A DNA stretch of 64,000 bases, taken from positions 38,099,312 to 38,163,311 of the forward strand of contig OX235267.1 in the NCBI GenBank assembly GCA_944472135.2. Reading direction: 5' to 3'. Position numbers and translations under genes: made by a program. The notes beneath the pieces are model-generated. The model was given only the letters and a program-made list of their open reading frames with translations. It was not told where the DNA came from and did not search any database. Positions 21,603 to 32,199 of this stretch are shown in pieces. Source of the stretch: Trichobilharzia regenti. Lineage: Eukaryota > Platyhelminthes > Trematoda > Strigeidida > Schistosomatidae. How positions within the stretch are numbered: the stretch's first letter is position 1; every line of letters begins with the position of its first letter.

Positions 21603-21961
21603 TGTCAGTCACGTCTCGTAAACCGTTAATGCCCAGCTCTTGATGCACTCGAGCTCACGCTGTTCCTTGAAGTCTCTCAGAAACGCTTAGTAATAACGGA
21701 CGCAATAACCAAAACACCAATTGGCGACTCGAGGATTCTTTATTGTAACACCAACATATAAACACTGTTACAACTAAGGTCTGTGAACGAATATTACAAT
21801 AATAAATCACAATATTACTTCTGACGGTTTTCTGCTGACTTCTTTCTGAACAGCGACCGATGAGACGATGACTGTCGTATTGATGCCTCCGCGAAAATTG
21901 GGGAAGTTGGGTTTGAGCAAACAACCATGAATTGATCGTTCAATCTTCAACTACATTGACA
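21603..21961 (-). repeat. BEL/Pao 3' LTR of nested element
   Basis: 359 bp, plus-strand ends TGTCAGTCACG and CTACATTGACA. CTCCCCGGC follows directly, the same polypurine-tract complement as beside the LTR ending at 751. Confidence 0.9.
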
Positions 21962-22111
21962 CTCCCCGGCAAAAAAGGGATCCATCCCTTTCTTCCATCA
22001 CGACCAATACACGTTGACTTCGACCCCAATGCGAGAACCTGGGTCACACGGACAGTGCTGAAATGAAAAATAAACAGAAGAGCCAACACACCACAAGCAT
22101 ACTCACAGCAC

Positions 22112-23232
22112 AATAATAATAATAATAATAATAGTATATTCTCATTTTGTACATGAGAGACGCCAGTTTACAGGCATCATCAGTATGATAAATTACATAT
22201 ACAATTAGCAATCATAATTAATAATAATGTTTTAATAAAATACACATTTTTTCCTACTTGTGTAGGACACACCAAATATACAGGCATGGATAAGCATTAT
22301 TTAAATTTCATAAATTCGGTTTATGGTTAAGTTACATGGTTGCTGGCGTTTTTGTCTTAGGTCTGTGGGAACAATATGATAACCAGTCATTCAATGGAGC
22401 ACGTCATGAAATATAGGAATATTAACTTCGCATTAACAAAAAAAACCCAAGTAAGTTTTGGATGGATTATAAATACTTGGGAAAAATAAAGCTTGAAGTT
22501 ATTCCACAATATAACAAGTCATTCAATGGAGCACATCATGAAATATAGGAATATTGTCTTCGCATTAACAAAAAAACCCAAGTAAGTTTCGGATGGATTA
22601 AAAATACTTGGGAAAAAATAAAGCTTGAAGTAATTCCTCAATATAACTTGGGTGTGTACAAATCCGAATCTTATTTTTGATTTGATTTATATCCAAATTG
22701 GGTAATAAGGAAGCTATTTTTACAGATACGATCAGTTATGTTATAAGCTACAATCGTGACGTTGTATTACAAATAGATACTTTTCCATTGGTATAAGAGT
22801 ATATTCCACAAATGTAATCCAGGTTGCATCGTGGAGAAAGTTAATTCGTTATTAACCAGGCAACTGAAAGATACGGGACCAATAATGTTTGCAGATCATT
22901 TGTCATTGTAAATGGTCAAATATCCACATTATTCATTCTCATTCAAAAAGTCAAATGGAAGCTGAAATGGTGAGAGAAAAAAGAAGACAAACAACAGCAA
23001 CGCAAAAGAAAGCAACGGGAGTCCTTAAGGAGTGATTAATAAATATATACATATATATTCTGTTTAGTAACTGTGGTTATTTTTGTACACAATCTAACTA
23101 GTCCCGTTATGCTAACTTTTATATTATGTGTAAACTAATATTACTGTCCTGTGTAGAAATGTTTATCATCTAGTTCCAATAATATTAAAATTTACAATTG
23201 TAGTTTGTTGTAACTACACATTTAAAGAACTT
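22112..23232. repeat. Insert within the nested BEL element, with a 132-bp tandem duplication
   Basis: Compared with 752-1000, this 1.1-kb segment is extra. It starts with an (AAT)n run (22112-22134), contains two copies of a 132-bp unit (beginning GTCATTCAATGGAGC at 22386 and 22518, extending to about 22650), and ends with a region matching 17040-17310. No transposase or RT is seen. It may be one repeat of an unnamed family or two merged insertions. Confidence 0.55.
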
Positions 23233-23764
23233 AAAATCTCACACATTAATGACGACCTACGCCTTCTAGTTAAAGGCATCCTCCTGACATCTTGCAACAC
23301 AATCGCCACTTGCTAGAATGACTCTTGCAGAATGCAACGTGACCATAGCAGCACATCATGATACTCTACGCACATCCTCTTATCTATTCACTACCAATTA
23401 CCACTGCAATCGCTTGTCACTCATTCTGCCTCAGTTCTAGTAACGGTGACGCATGTGAGCCTCAGTCGTTTACACTCTCGCTCCCCGGCGTGTCGGACCA
23501 CAGCTAACAATTATCTCCGTGTGCATTTCATTCTCAGAAATAGCCTAGCCTCCCCGGCGTGTACGACCCATCTGCTGTCTCTAACATCAATCAATTCATT
23601 CACGGATGTAGAAGACTCGAAACAACTTCAGAAGTAATGACGACGAAAATTTTAACAAAATTACGCAATAACAACAAGGTACGAAAACGACACGTAAACA
23701 AAATGAATCCAAAGTACACCAATTGAGAAGGCACACCACACGTATACACAAACAGTACAAATAA

Positions 23765-24245
23765 CCTCACGGATCATGTCTTGATGGAATTCCTTTGAAG
23801 AATTGCAGGACCTACACCAGTACGCCTACAACTCTTCAAAGGTTTACGATTGTAAGTTGTGGAATGTCCGGACACAAACAAGATTAACCAACAATTACAA
23901 TAATTGGAACTCACACAATTATTCAACACAAACATATGTACAATCAACACATCAAATGTTGTGGATTCTGGCACGACAAACTACCCTTGAAGAACTGTTG
24001 GACTTACAGCAGTACGCCTACATTCCTTCTCAGGTTGATGATCCAAGTGGAAGTCGTCCGGACACAATCAGAATCACCAACAGCTAGATGACAGATGATA
24101 TCAATTCAGTATATACAATATGAACATATGTACAAAATCACACACCAAGCACATTGGACTGCTCATTGATGCGCTACCCTTTGAAGAATTGTAGGACTTA
24201 CAGCAGTACGCCTACAACCCCTCTCAGGTCGACGCTCTAGGTTGG
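23765..24245 (-). repeat. 192-bp tandem repeat, three units
   Basis: The motif CAGTACGCCTAC occurs at 23818, 24010 and 24204, spaced 192 and 194 bp. The first element (1440-1710) has two units of the same repeat. It lies between the coding end and the 3' LTR. Confidence 0.7.
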
Positions 24246-24967
24246 AAAATCGTTGCAGAGTTCATTTGCTGACTTCCTTCTATGAGCTATATCCTCAAAT
24301 CTGAACGGAAACACGCTCATGTCATTGTATCGTAGAATATAGATGACGAACAAACACACGACGTATCTGGTCAACCAAGTGTAAGTCACCAGATTATCCA
24401 AAAACTCTGTGAGTGCCTTGGAGTCATCTTGTAGTTGACTACCATTACCCTTAACAGCCTCGAATAATTTCCCTACAATCATCGAAGGTCTTCCAAACCT
24501 TTGACGTAGTATGCTCACAGCTTCGTAGTAGCCCTCTTTTGGATTTATAAACTTACAACACTGTATAGCTCTTGCAGCAACTCCAGTGCAATACCTCATC
24601 AAGTACATTAACTTCATTTCATCATTTAATAAAAACCACTCAACATGATCTCAAACTCCTTTACAAATTGTAAATAATCAGCCGGGTTTCCTTCGAAACA
24701 CCGTGGTTCAGATTTAGGGAGTTTGATGTTCCGGTTATCCCTGAACGGCGAAACAGTAACATCAACCATGTCATGCTTAACATCAGACACATCGTTACAA
24801 TTAACAGACAAGTCACCATGACTTACTTTCCTGTTTGTATCCAAGACGCTCTGTCCCTTCTTTGACCCAGGCATTGTTGAACTTGACCCAATTCCAAAAA
24901 GTTCCAGATATTGCTTGTTCAAAGAGGACTTGACCGGCACCAGGAAAAATGAACGGCGACTATCCAA
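24237..24967 (-). pseudogene. Truncated BEL/Pao gag fused to residual tail
   Basis: Frame 24967-24626 carries the N-terminus (MPGSKKGQSVLDTNRK, RCFEGNPADYLQFVKEFEIM). One frameshift near 24620-24630 leads to 24617-24237 with LMYLMRYCTGVAARAIQCC and SILRQRFGRPSMIV. The gag is then cut after FLDNLVTY and joined to the tail WLTRYVVCLFVIYILRYND, losing about 230 codons that the 2327-3664 copy retains. The two gag-only elements therefore carry different deletions. Confidence 0.8.
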
Positions 24968-25017
24968 ACTTTCACCAACTGTTTCAATCCGCCAGATCTG
25001 TTTCTATCGTCAGAAAC

Positions 25018-25376
25018 TGTCAGTCACGTCTCGTAAACCGTTAATGCCCAGCTCTTGATGCACTCGAGCTCACGCTGTTCCTTGAAGTTTCTCAGAAACG
25101 CTTAGTAATAACGGACGAAAAAACCAAAACACCAATTGGCGACTCGAGGATTCTTTATTGTAACACCAACATATAAACACTGTTACAACTAAGGTCTGTG
25201 AACGAATATTACAATAATAAATCACAATATTACTTCTGACGGTTTTCTGCTGACTTCTTTCTGAACAGCGACCGATGAGACGATGACTGTCGTATTGATG
25301 CCTCCGCGAAAATTGGGGAAGTTGGGTTTGAGCAAACAACCATGAATTGATCGTTCAATCTCCAACTACATTGACA
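25018..25376 (-). repeat. BEL/Pao 5' LTR of nested element
   Basis: 359 bp, ends TGTCAGTCACG and CTACATTGACA on plus, nearly identical to 21603-21961. Confidence 0.9.
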
Positions 25377-27735
25377 GATACCGTCCCTTTAGTCACTGAC
25401 GAGCCCAGGAGAATGACGTCATGGTTGAAGAGAGGCAAGCAACGTATTCTGGAAGCAAAGCGGAAGGCTTGGTTTACGTGGCGTGTATCTAAGAGTCAGA
25501 CCGACCGCGATGCATACCTCGAACTCAGGAACCGGTGTAATGCAAGAGTCAGGAGGGACAGGAGTTCATTCCAGGCTAACCTTGCCAAAAAACTCCTAGC
25601 AAACCCCAAAGCTTGTACCGATTCATGTCGGAAAGAAAACCGACAAACCAAGGGGCATGCGCCTTAGTAGGTCCAAACGGTCAGTATCTCACTAGTCTGG
25701 AGATGGCTGAAACATTCGGTTCAGCCTTCGCTAAACAGCTAAACAGCAATGTGGATAATACAGTTACGGACCAAAATGGTGGCACCACTATTTCAAATGA
25801 GGAAGACCTAGCGACGACTCCCCAAATAAACCCCGCAATAGTACTAAGGAAGCTACAGAGACTCACACCTGGGAAGTCCCCAGGTTGTGACGACATCAGG
25901 CCATCTGTTCTGAAACGGTGCGCCGAAGCTCTCTGTAGACCCCTGTGCGACTTGTTCCAACACTCAATGGATTCCGGGACACTGCCAAGGGAGTGGAAAA
26001 GCGCCATCCTTTCTCCAATCTTCAAAGGTGGGGACAGGCAAAACGCTACTAGTTATAGACCAGTAGCTCTACTCCCAGTGGTATCAAAAGTACTGGAAAG
26101 TATTATTGACGACCACATCAGGGAATATTTCGATAGGTCTAATATACTATATGAAACCCAACATGGTTTCAGAAAAGGCAGGTCCTGCGTTACTAACCTA
26201 CACTCAGCCTGGGACGACTGAACATCATGCTGGGATATGAATGTACCAGTCCATGTGGTCTTCCTAGACTTTGAGAAGGCATTTGACACTGTTCACCATG
26301 ACCTTCTCCTACATAAAATAAGCCAGGCAGGCATAAGTGACCCACTTCTGTCATGGTTGAAGGAGCACCTAGCCGACAGGCAATTTTGCACTAAGGTTAA
26401 CCGAGTCCGATCATCATGGCACAGGTCGTCATCAGGAGTGTCGCAAAGTTCTATCCTAGGACCACTGATGTTTTTGATTTTCATCAATGATCTACCACGC
26501 CGTCTGAGCTGCCCGACTCTCCTATACGCTGACGACGTAAAAAAATATGGAGGGCGACGAAGTGTCCGGAGGACTCAGATAGGCTGCAGGAAGACCTAAA
26601 CCTTCTGGAAGACTGGGTGGTGGCCAGTGGCATGACTTTCAACTTGAAAAAGTGCAAAGTAGTGAAGTTGCGCATCTGTAGACTGCAGAATGCAAGTTAC
26701 ACCGTGTGCAATGAAAGCTTGTCCTGCACAACGTCGGAACGCGACTTAGGTCTAGTTCTAACGGAAAAAATGGACACAAGCGTAAATTACACAGGGGATG
26801 TAGCAAGGGCATATGCGGTCATACACTTTACGCATAGACAGTTAGGTGCACTCACTCCTGAGCTCTTTCTAAGGTTGTACAAAACATACGTCAGGCCACA
26901 CCTTGAGGTGCATAATATTATTGCACCCCGAATGCCGAGAAGAGACGCCAACCTCTTGGAAAGAGTCCAACGACGGGCAACAAAAGGAGTGGTTAATATA
27001 TGTGTAAAACTTGGGCACTGTGGTATTAAGTAATTCCATATTAGTTTGATTATTAAATGTATCACACAGTGAAACAGTATTGTATACTGGATGACGTTTT
27101 GAACACAATTTATTGTTCATAATCATATCAATTTTTGTCACACGACTTCGAGATTTGATTTTTATAGTTTTCTCTGTCTTCTATTTGTTGTTGTTCTACT
27201 GCCCATACAACAAATAGAAGACAGAGAAAACTATAAAAATCAAATCTCGAAGTCGTGTGACAAAAATTGATATGATTATGAACAATAAATTGTGTTCGAA
27301 ACGTCATCCAGTATACAATACTGTTTCACTGTGTGATACATTTAATAATCAAACTAATATGGAAAAAGGAGTGGTTGGTCTCCGAAACAAACCATATGAT
27401 GAAAGGCTGAAGAAACTAGGCCTGTTCACACTTAGCTACCGTCGGCTTAGGGGAATTCGATTGCTGCCTACAAAATAACAAATGACCAGAATCACCCAAG
27501 TAGAGGTGTTCTGCCGTTGAGTAGGTATAGGCTCCCATGTGGAAATCCCAGAAGGATAGCTCACCAGAGGGCAAGGACCCGGGTGCGCTCCCACTTCTTT
27601 CCACTGCGGGTTTGCCGTCCCTGGAATTCCCTACCGGCAGATGTAGCTATGGCACCGTCTTTGGACGCCTTTAAGCGAAGGCTGGACAACCATGCAGCGA
27701 TACAAGGACTGCATCCAAATGGCCTATCTCCTTAA
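25377..27735 (+). pseudogene. LINE-2 ORF2 reverse transcriptase, broken
   Basis: RT motifs are spread over several frames: GKSPGCDDIRPSVLKRC (about 25870), TSYRPVALLPVVSKVLE, QHGFRKGRSCVTNL, then after a stop [39 protein letters not shown] and [10 protein letters not shown] (about 26520). The usual GVPQG box is GVSQS here. The C-terminal part continues (VRPHLEV, NLLERVQRRATKG), is cut by the PLE insertion, and resumes at 27366 with GLRNKPYDERLKKLGLFTLS and WNSLPADVAMAPSLDAFKRR. At least three frameshifts or stops exist apart from the insertions. Confidence 0.82.
26995..27363. mobile_element. Palindromic Penelope-like 3'-end insertion
   Basis: Two 155-bp arms (27036-27190 and 27208-27362) are inverted copies with about one mismatch, around a 17-bp spacer (27191-27207). 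The insertion is flanked by 13-bp direct repeats AAAAGGAGTGGTT (26982-26994 and 27364-27376) and splits the LINE-2 RT. The arms resemble the 3' end of the PLE remnant at 32205-32350 (shared GAAAACTATAAAA, ATAAATTGTGTTCGAAA and a GATA(C/T)AT(T/C)TAATAA block). The left extra segment contains AAAACTTGGGCACTGTGGT, also found inside the PLE at 43852. The RNA or single strand would fold into a very long hairpin. Confidence 0.8.
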
Positions 27736-27740
27736 AATCG

Positions 27741-28233
27741 CATATACCAATCAGGGTAGATAATTAAACTCGTCGTTTTACTTCTTTACATTCTCTCCAG
27801 TCTTACTCTCCTGACAACTTAATTATATTATAATTATTATCACTATTATCATTATTATTACCGATATATATCTTATCCTTCAAACTTAATGAGCTGACTG
27901 TTGTTACGTTTCCTATTTTCGTTTCTGTCTCTTAGTCTGAATATGTTCACTAATTATATCTATCTATTATTATTATTATTACTATCTCTTTTCTCTTGTC
28001 GACGATACCGAGGGACTAACTGGCGAAAGGATCAACTCCGATCACAGTAGTAACAGTCTTAACATACCTCATACTACAAACCACATATAATTAATCCCAG
28101 CACTACTCCCTTTGGAGTCAACCAAAGCTACGACAGTCGAGTGGCGGGACAAGCTACGCAGAAGTTTACCGAAGATCAGGAACCTATACCTTACAATCAA
28201 GAAGCGAGCACAAAGAAATCAAATTGGTTTATA
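27741..28233. other. AT-rich flank, no gene
   Basis: LINE-2 tail followed by (ATT)n/(ATC)n-rich sequence at 27818-27870 and 27960-27985. No coding frame with family resemblance. Confidence 0.4.
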
Positions 28234-28237
28234 CTAG

Positions 28238-28488
28238 TGTGGTGAGAGCAGGCTGCTAGCCGATTGGTTGGCACTAATCTACGTTAAGGTCTAGGTCACT
28301 AATATGGGCCGTGAGAAAATATGAACAAGCCTGAGTAAACAACCAATCAGAAGCCTGCGTTTGTCTACCTAAACAACCAATCAGATGACTGCGCTTGTCT
28401 ATAATAATGTAGTTGAAAGATGTATAAATACGTGTTGATTTTCATAATAAAACGATCTGTTGCCTGGCCCTTGTCTTCTGTTGTTACA
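28238..28488 (+). repeat. Solo LTR (gypsy-type size) with CTAG target duplication
   Basis: 251 bp beginning TGTGGTGAGAGC and ending TTGTTACA, flanked by CTAG on both sides (28234-28237 and 28489-28492). It contains a TATA-like TATAAATA at 28423-28430 and an AATAAA at 28446-28451, in the right order for an LTR promoter and polyadenylation signal. Terminal TG...CA and a 4-bp duplication fit an LTR retrotransposon, probably Ty3/gypsy. No internal region is present. Confidence 0.7.
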
Positions 28489-28492
28489 CTAG

Positions 28493-29210
28493 CTCGTAAA
28501 AACGATATTGGATTTTGGAAGGTCATCAAGTTTTGTGAAGCGCTTTATTCCAAAATGACGGTACCGACAGAAAATGTGAAGGATGTAATATCAGTGAGAG
28601 GTAGGCATACAAAGATGACAAACATAAATGTATTTTTGTGAGTTGTTTAAAAATTTATGTGGTGTTATTAATGTGTTAAATGCGTTTTTTTAAACTCGTA
28701 ACATTTTTAAAAAAGGGGAATGGTGGCTGCATAGTTCCTTTCCCAAACATTTTACTAAGTTAAAGAGATAAGTAGGATAAATCAATCTAAAAAATACCAA
28801 ATTACGCCATCTTACTTATGAGGGACTTATATCTACCACTTCCACGGCCAAACGCGTTGGCTGTTGAAATTTGTCTCTAAAAACACGAAGTAATTACTTT
28901 GAAGTTCAGTGTAGCAGCAAGGGTTAAGGAGTCGTAAATGGCTTGCAAACAACTTTATCGCAGAGGATTTCGCCATCCTCACAGTATGTTATTGCGTCGT
29001 AATAGTAAATATTGTTGATTGCATTCTGATTATGTTTATTTTGTTAGTTTTACTCAGCAATTAATGAATCAGCTTTTATGTCTGTAAACAAAAGCGGGAG
29101 AGTTTACATTTCACACCCACTTGGCCAACTTTGCAGATAATTACTACTTTGTTTACCTTGATGGAAGTGTGAGATTAATGAAGAGCGTTTCTAAATAAAA
29201 TTTGCCTTTT
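28493..29210. other. No recognisable gene
   Basis: AT-rich sequence without known repeats or convincing coding frames. A frame at 28420-28641 begins inside the solo LTR and shows no family resemblance. Confidence 0.4.
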
Positions 29211-29760
29211 AATGCTTCAGTGTTTGAGGTTCCTTAAGAAGTCTATTTTGGAGACTTCTCACATATCGTGGTGTGTTGGGGAAATTCCTGGGAGTAAAAT
29301 GTTGCGAATACCAGGCCACCGATTTTCTCGACGAGCAATGTTAGGTGACATGGGACTTGGTTGGAAAAAAGTTAGAGTCGGTCAAACCAAAAGCTGGCAT
29401 TAATCCAGGAAGTCTCTGACAGTTGGCTTAGGCCAGTCACTGAAGCAGGTGTAGACAGTCTATTTGGGATGCTGAGGACTAGTGGATTGAGGCTGCCAGT
29501 GAAATGGGTGAAAATCTTTTTCAGCGACTCGGCTGTATTCACTCTTTTTAATCTCATGTATCTATTAAACCCTTATGCTTTTCTGTCACTTCCTTTTGCT
29601 ATACATTTCTTTCCATCATAGTCCTCCTGGATCTCCATGTTTTCTCCTTAATTTACCTTTGTGTGTTACATGGAGTTTGGACCGCTGCACTTCTGTGCAA
29701 AGTTCTATGTTGAAACCTAGTAGGTCAGTTAGTCAGCTAGCAAGAAACCCAAGATGCCAT
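29211..29760 (+). mobile_element. RTE-like (SR2-type) LINE 3' remnant
   Basis: Decayed C-terminal coding followed by 3' UTR. The frame around 29290-29400 reads IPGHRFSRRAMLGDMGLGWKK and GQTKSWH, matching the RTE C-terminal block [16 protein letters not shown]...GGQTKTWH seen intact at 50153-50692. The tail (GTGTGTTACATGGAGT, TGCACTTCTGTGCAAAGTTC, TATGTTGAAACC) is the 3' UTR shared by all RTE copies here. Confidence 0.65.
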
Positions 29761-30755
29761 GAAGTATTTCACTAACTCGGTTCCACTGCTTTATTACTTC
29801 AGTAATCTATAAGGTATAGTGTCAGTTAAGATCTACTAATCTGAGGAAACAGATAATAGAGGAAGTCCAATTACTGAAGCGTCAGGATGACTGATAATCT
29901 GCAAGCGAAAAACACTTGTTCTCTGTAGACCTATAGAATGTAATCGATGAAAAGAAGCAAATAATGACGGGATGCAAACATAATGAGGAGCAGGGGGTGC
30001 TTAAAATCCAGCAAATTTACAAAATTCCCAGCGACTGTGACCATTGATGATTTTTAAAAGCGAGAAATACTGAGAAGGTACCAATACTAAGCTTTACGAG
30101 TCATCTGTTCAGACTTACTCAGTATTAGATCTATGCGAAGATCAGTAAACGGAACCAGTGAAAAACATGAGATTCATCAGAACGATATGGGGAGGAGTTA
30201 AACCTCAGTAGTCATCCATCCAACCCCAGAGTGAATGAGATGTGGGAAAAAGTCTGTAAACTCTAGCCGTAGTTGTGAAGGCTGTTTCCTATCTGGAATT
30301 GATGATCTGGTTCCAGAAATGTGTCAGGATGATGGTGAAAACTATTCACTAAATTAAATAATGTGTGAGAATCCTTTGTTTTGTGTAAACCATAGACCAT
30401 ACGTTGTAGTCATCACACGTTAATGCGCCTGAATAAAAACATGTCTGATTCCGAATTCCATAGTCCTACAAGCACTAAGTGGGCTCCGGAAAAAGCGAAT
30501 TAGAAAATAATGCAAGTTTTTGGTTTGGGAGAGGGTGCATTAAGTCTTCACCCTTTGACAAGCTGTGGAACACAGGCATACTTACTGTTGTGTAAAACGT
30601 CATCTTTGTCGACCTGAAAACGGAATCTGACTCAGTCTGTTGGATGTTGTTGTGGCAATAACTAGCTGTGTAGAGTTGTAGCCCACTCGGCCAGACGCTC
30701 AACTACCGACTGCTGGATAGAAAGTTTGAATTCCTCCACCTATATGGCTTCGAGC
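29761..30755. other. No recognisable gene
   Basis: No repeat family or coding frame could be supported here by eye. Confidence 0.35.
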
Positions 30756-31085
30756 AACCAGTTAGTTCAAACTAGCCACTTAGGGAGGTGTAAACTTCCT
30801 CACTGGTTTAGATCCTCGGGATGGTAAAAACTAATGGCTGGAGACAATCACTGATGTGGCTCAAAATCGTTCTGAGTGATGGCGCAGATGCATTCACTCT
30901 TCACAATTTATCATATACAATAAAATTCTATTGTTCTTCCATATTACTATTCTTTTTGCCTCACACTTCTATGTATTATCGCTCTTCACTCTCTTTTCTT
31001 GCTTTGTGTGCTACATGAAGTGTGGTAACTCGAACTGCTGGACATCTGTTCGAAATTTTACGTTGAAACCAAACAGTCATTCCTT
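30756..31085 (+). repeat. RTE-like LINE 3' UTR
   Basis: Contains the shared 3' segment: AGGGAGGTGTAAACTTCCTC, AATGGCTGGAGACAATCA, GATGGCGCAGATGCATTCAC and the end GAAATTTTACGTTGAAACC. Coding sequence has been lost. The match covers only the last 300 bp of the family. Confidence 0.65.
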
Positions 31086-31775
31086 TGGGGGGCATGTAAT
31101 CACCACATGCACAAAATGAACGGAATCTACTTTTTTCTCGTGAATTATTTTATCACCTACTTTGCATAGTTTGCTGCTTAGTCGGTGGTCTTTAAACCCA
31201 GCTGGTAACAGACATACACCCTGACGATTGCAAAACACAGTATGTAGGGTGTTTCTTTTAAAGATAGTTATAATAATTGATTTATCACAGAGTAAAAAAG
31301 CATGACATAGCTCACCCAGCATTTGTCTTCCATTTATGTTGAAAATTAGCCAAAAATAAGTTGTTTTAGTTGAATGCTGTATTTCATTTCAGGACCTACA
31401 GTCCCTTGGATTTCTACTTCTCTATTTAAATCAATGTTAACCGACTGCCGAGGACTGATTTATAGAACATTATAGGTCAGCAGGATTTCTTGGTTTTCCC
31501 AGTTCAACTGAAACTCTATCTTATTTTGACTGAACTTATGCAATCCTACAGTGTGAGTTCTCTATGGGCTTTTTCTTGAGTCACACCTAAAAATTAGGCT
31601 TTATTCCGGCAGCATCACATGTTAAAGTCTCTGATGACTGGCTATATCTGATGCCAAGCACCAGTGATATGATGTTGTGATGGAGATTCAACAGTTGTTC
31701 AACCTGGGTACTACTTCAAGATTTGCTAATTTATTTTTTATTTTATTAGAGCTTGATTCCACATAGTATTTTGGT
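31086..31775. other. No recognisable gene
   Basis: Intergenic-looking sequence without identified repeats. The 81-codon minus frame at 31077-31322 starts in an RTE tail and is not convincing. Confidence 0.35.
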
Positions 31776-31779
31776 ACAA

Positions 31780-31920
31780 GTATGGAATTTTCAGCTTGTG
31801 ATATCGGTAGCCCGAATTTCGAAGGCTAACCATTGATATCAGGTGTCCATCGGTCGGGAATCGAACCCCGGACCATGTGCATGGTCGGCGAGCGTCCTAA
31901 CCACTGTGCCACCTGACGTG
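31780..31920 (-). repeat. SINE with tRNA-Gly-like head (SINE-3), partial
   Basis: On minus, 31917-31845 reads GTCAGGTGGCACAGTGGTTA, a box A region, and GGGGTTCGATTCCCGACC, a box B. The head resembles a tRNA-Gly. The same head is found at 62540-62611, 36817-36890 and 45697-45760, always with a body, so it is a SINE and not a tRNA gene. Confidence 0.65.
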
Positions 31921-32199
31921 TTCTGTCGCCGATGAAAAATAACGCGAGAACACTTGCCAGCAAAAATTTAGATTCTGTTCTTTAAATATCTCACTATCAA
32001 TGGTTACGTGTGAAATAGGTTTCCGCCAAACATGTCTACCGTTTTTTTGTATGAAATTTTCAGTAAAAGTTGATTGCAACACTCCTTTGTTGGGTTCAAT
32101 TGACGACTGTATTTTTTTCCTCTGAATTTCATAAACTTAATAATTTCCTCAAATGCATGGTTTTTGCCTGGTTGTGAAAAGTTCAGTAACCTTAGTTCC

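Larger units (their letters stand above)
21603..25376 (-). mobile_element. BEL/Pao gag-only element inserted in LINE-2
   Basis: LTRs 21603-21961 and 25018-25376 differ at only about 4 of 359 positions, implying a recent insertion. The flanks are GAAAC (21598-21602) and GATAC (25377-25381), a 5-bp target duplication with one mismatch. Internally it has the start of gag, the same residual tail as the 394-4166 element, three units of the 192-bp tandem repeat and a separate 1.1-kb insert (about 22112-23232). No pol is present. Confidence 0.88.
18640..27740 (+). mobile_element. CR1-like non-LTR retrotransposon (LINE-2), interrupted twice
   Basis: 5' leader near 18640, ORF1 19045-20677, endonuclease 20677-21561, RT 25377-27735. 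A BEL/Pao element (21603-25376) interrupts it between the endonuclease and RT, and a palindromic PLE insertion (26995-27363) interrupts the RT. Removing both leaves about 4.97 kb, the size of a full CR1-like LINE, though the coding frames also hold point stops and frameshifts. It is related to LINE-1 but clearly diverged. Confidence 0.82.

Noticed and set aside
24007..24245. Possible CRISPR-like array from the repeating CAGTACGCCTAC motif
   Set aside because: Period is 192 bp with the whole unit conserved, so it is an ordinary tandem repeat in an LTR element of a eukaryote.
28420..28641. 73-codon plus frame as a gene
   Set aside because: Begins inside a solo LTR just after its TATA-like box and has no family resemblance.
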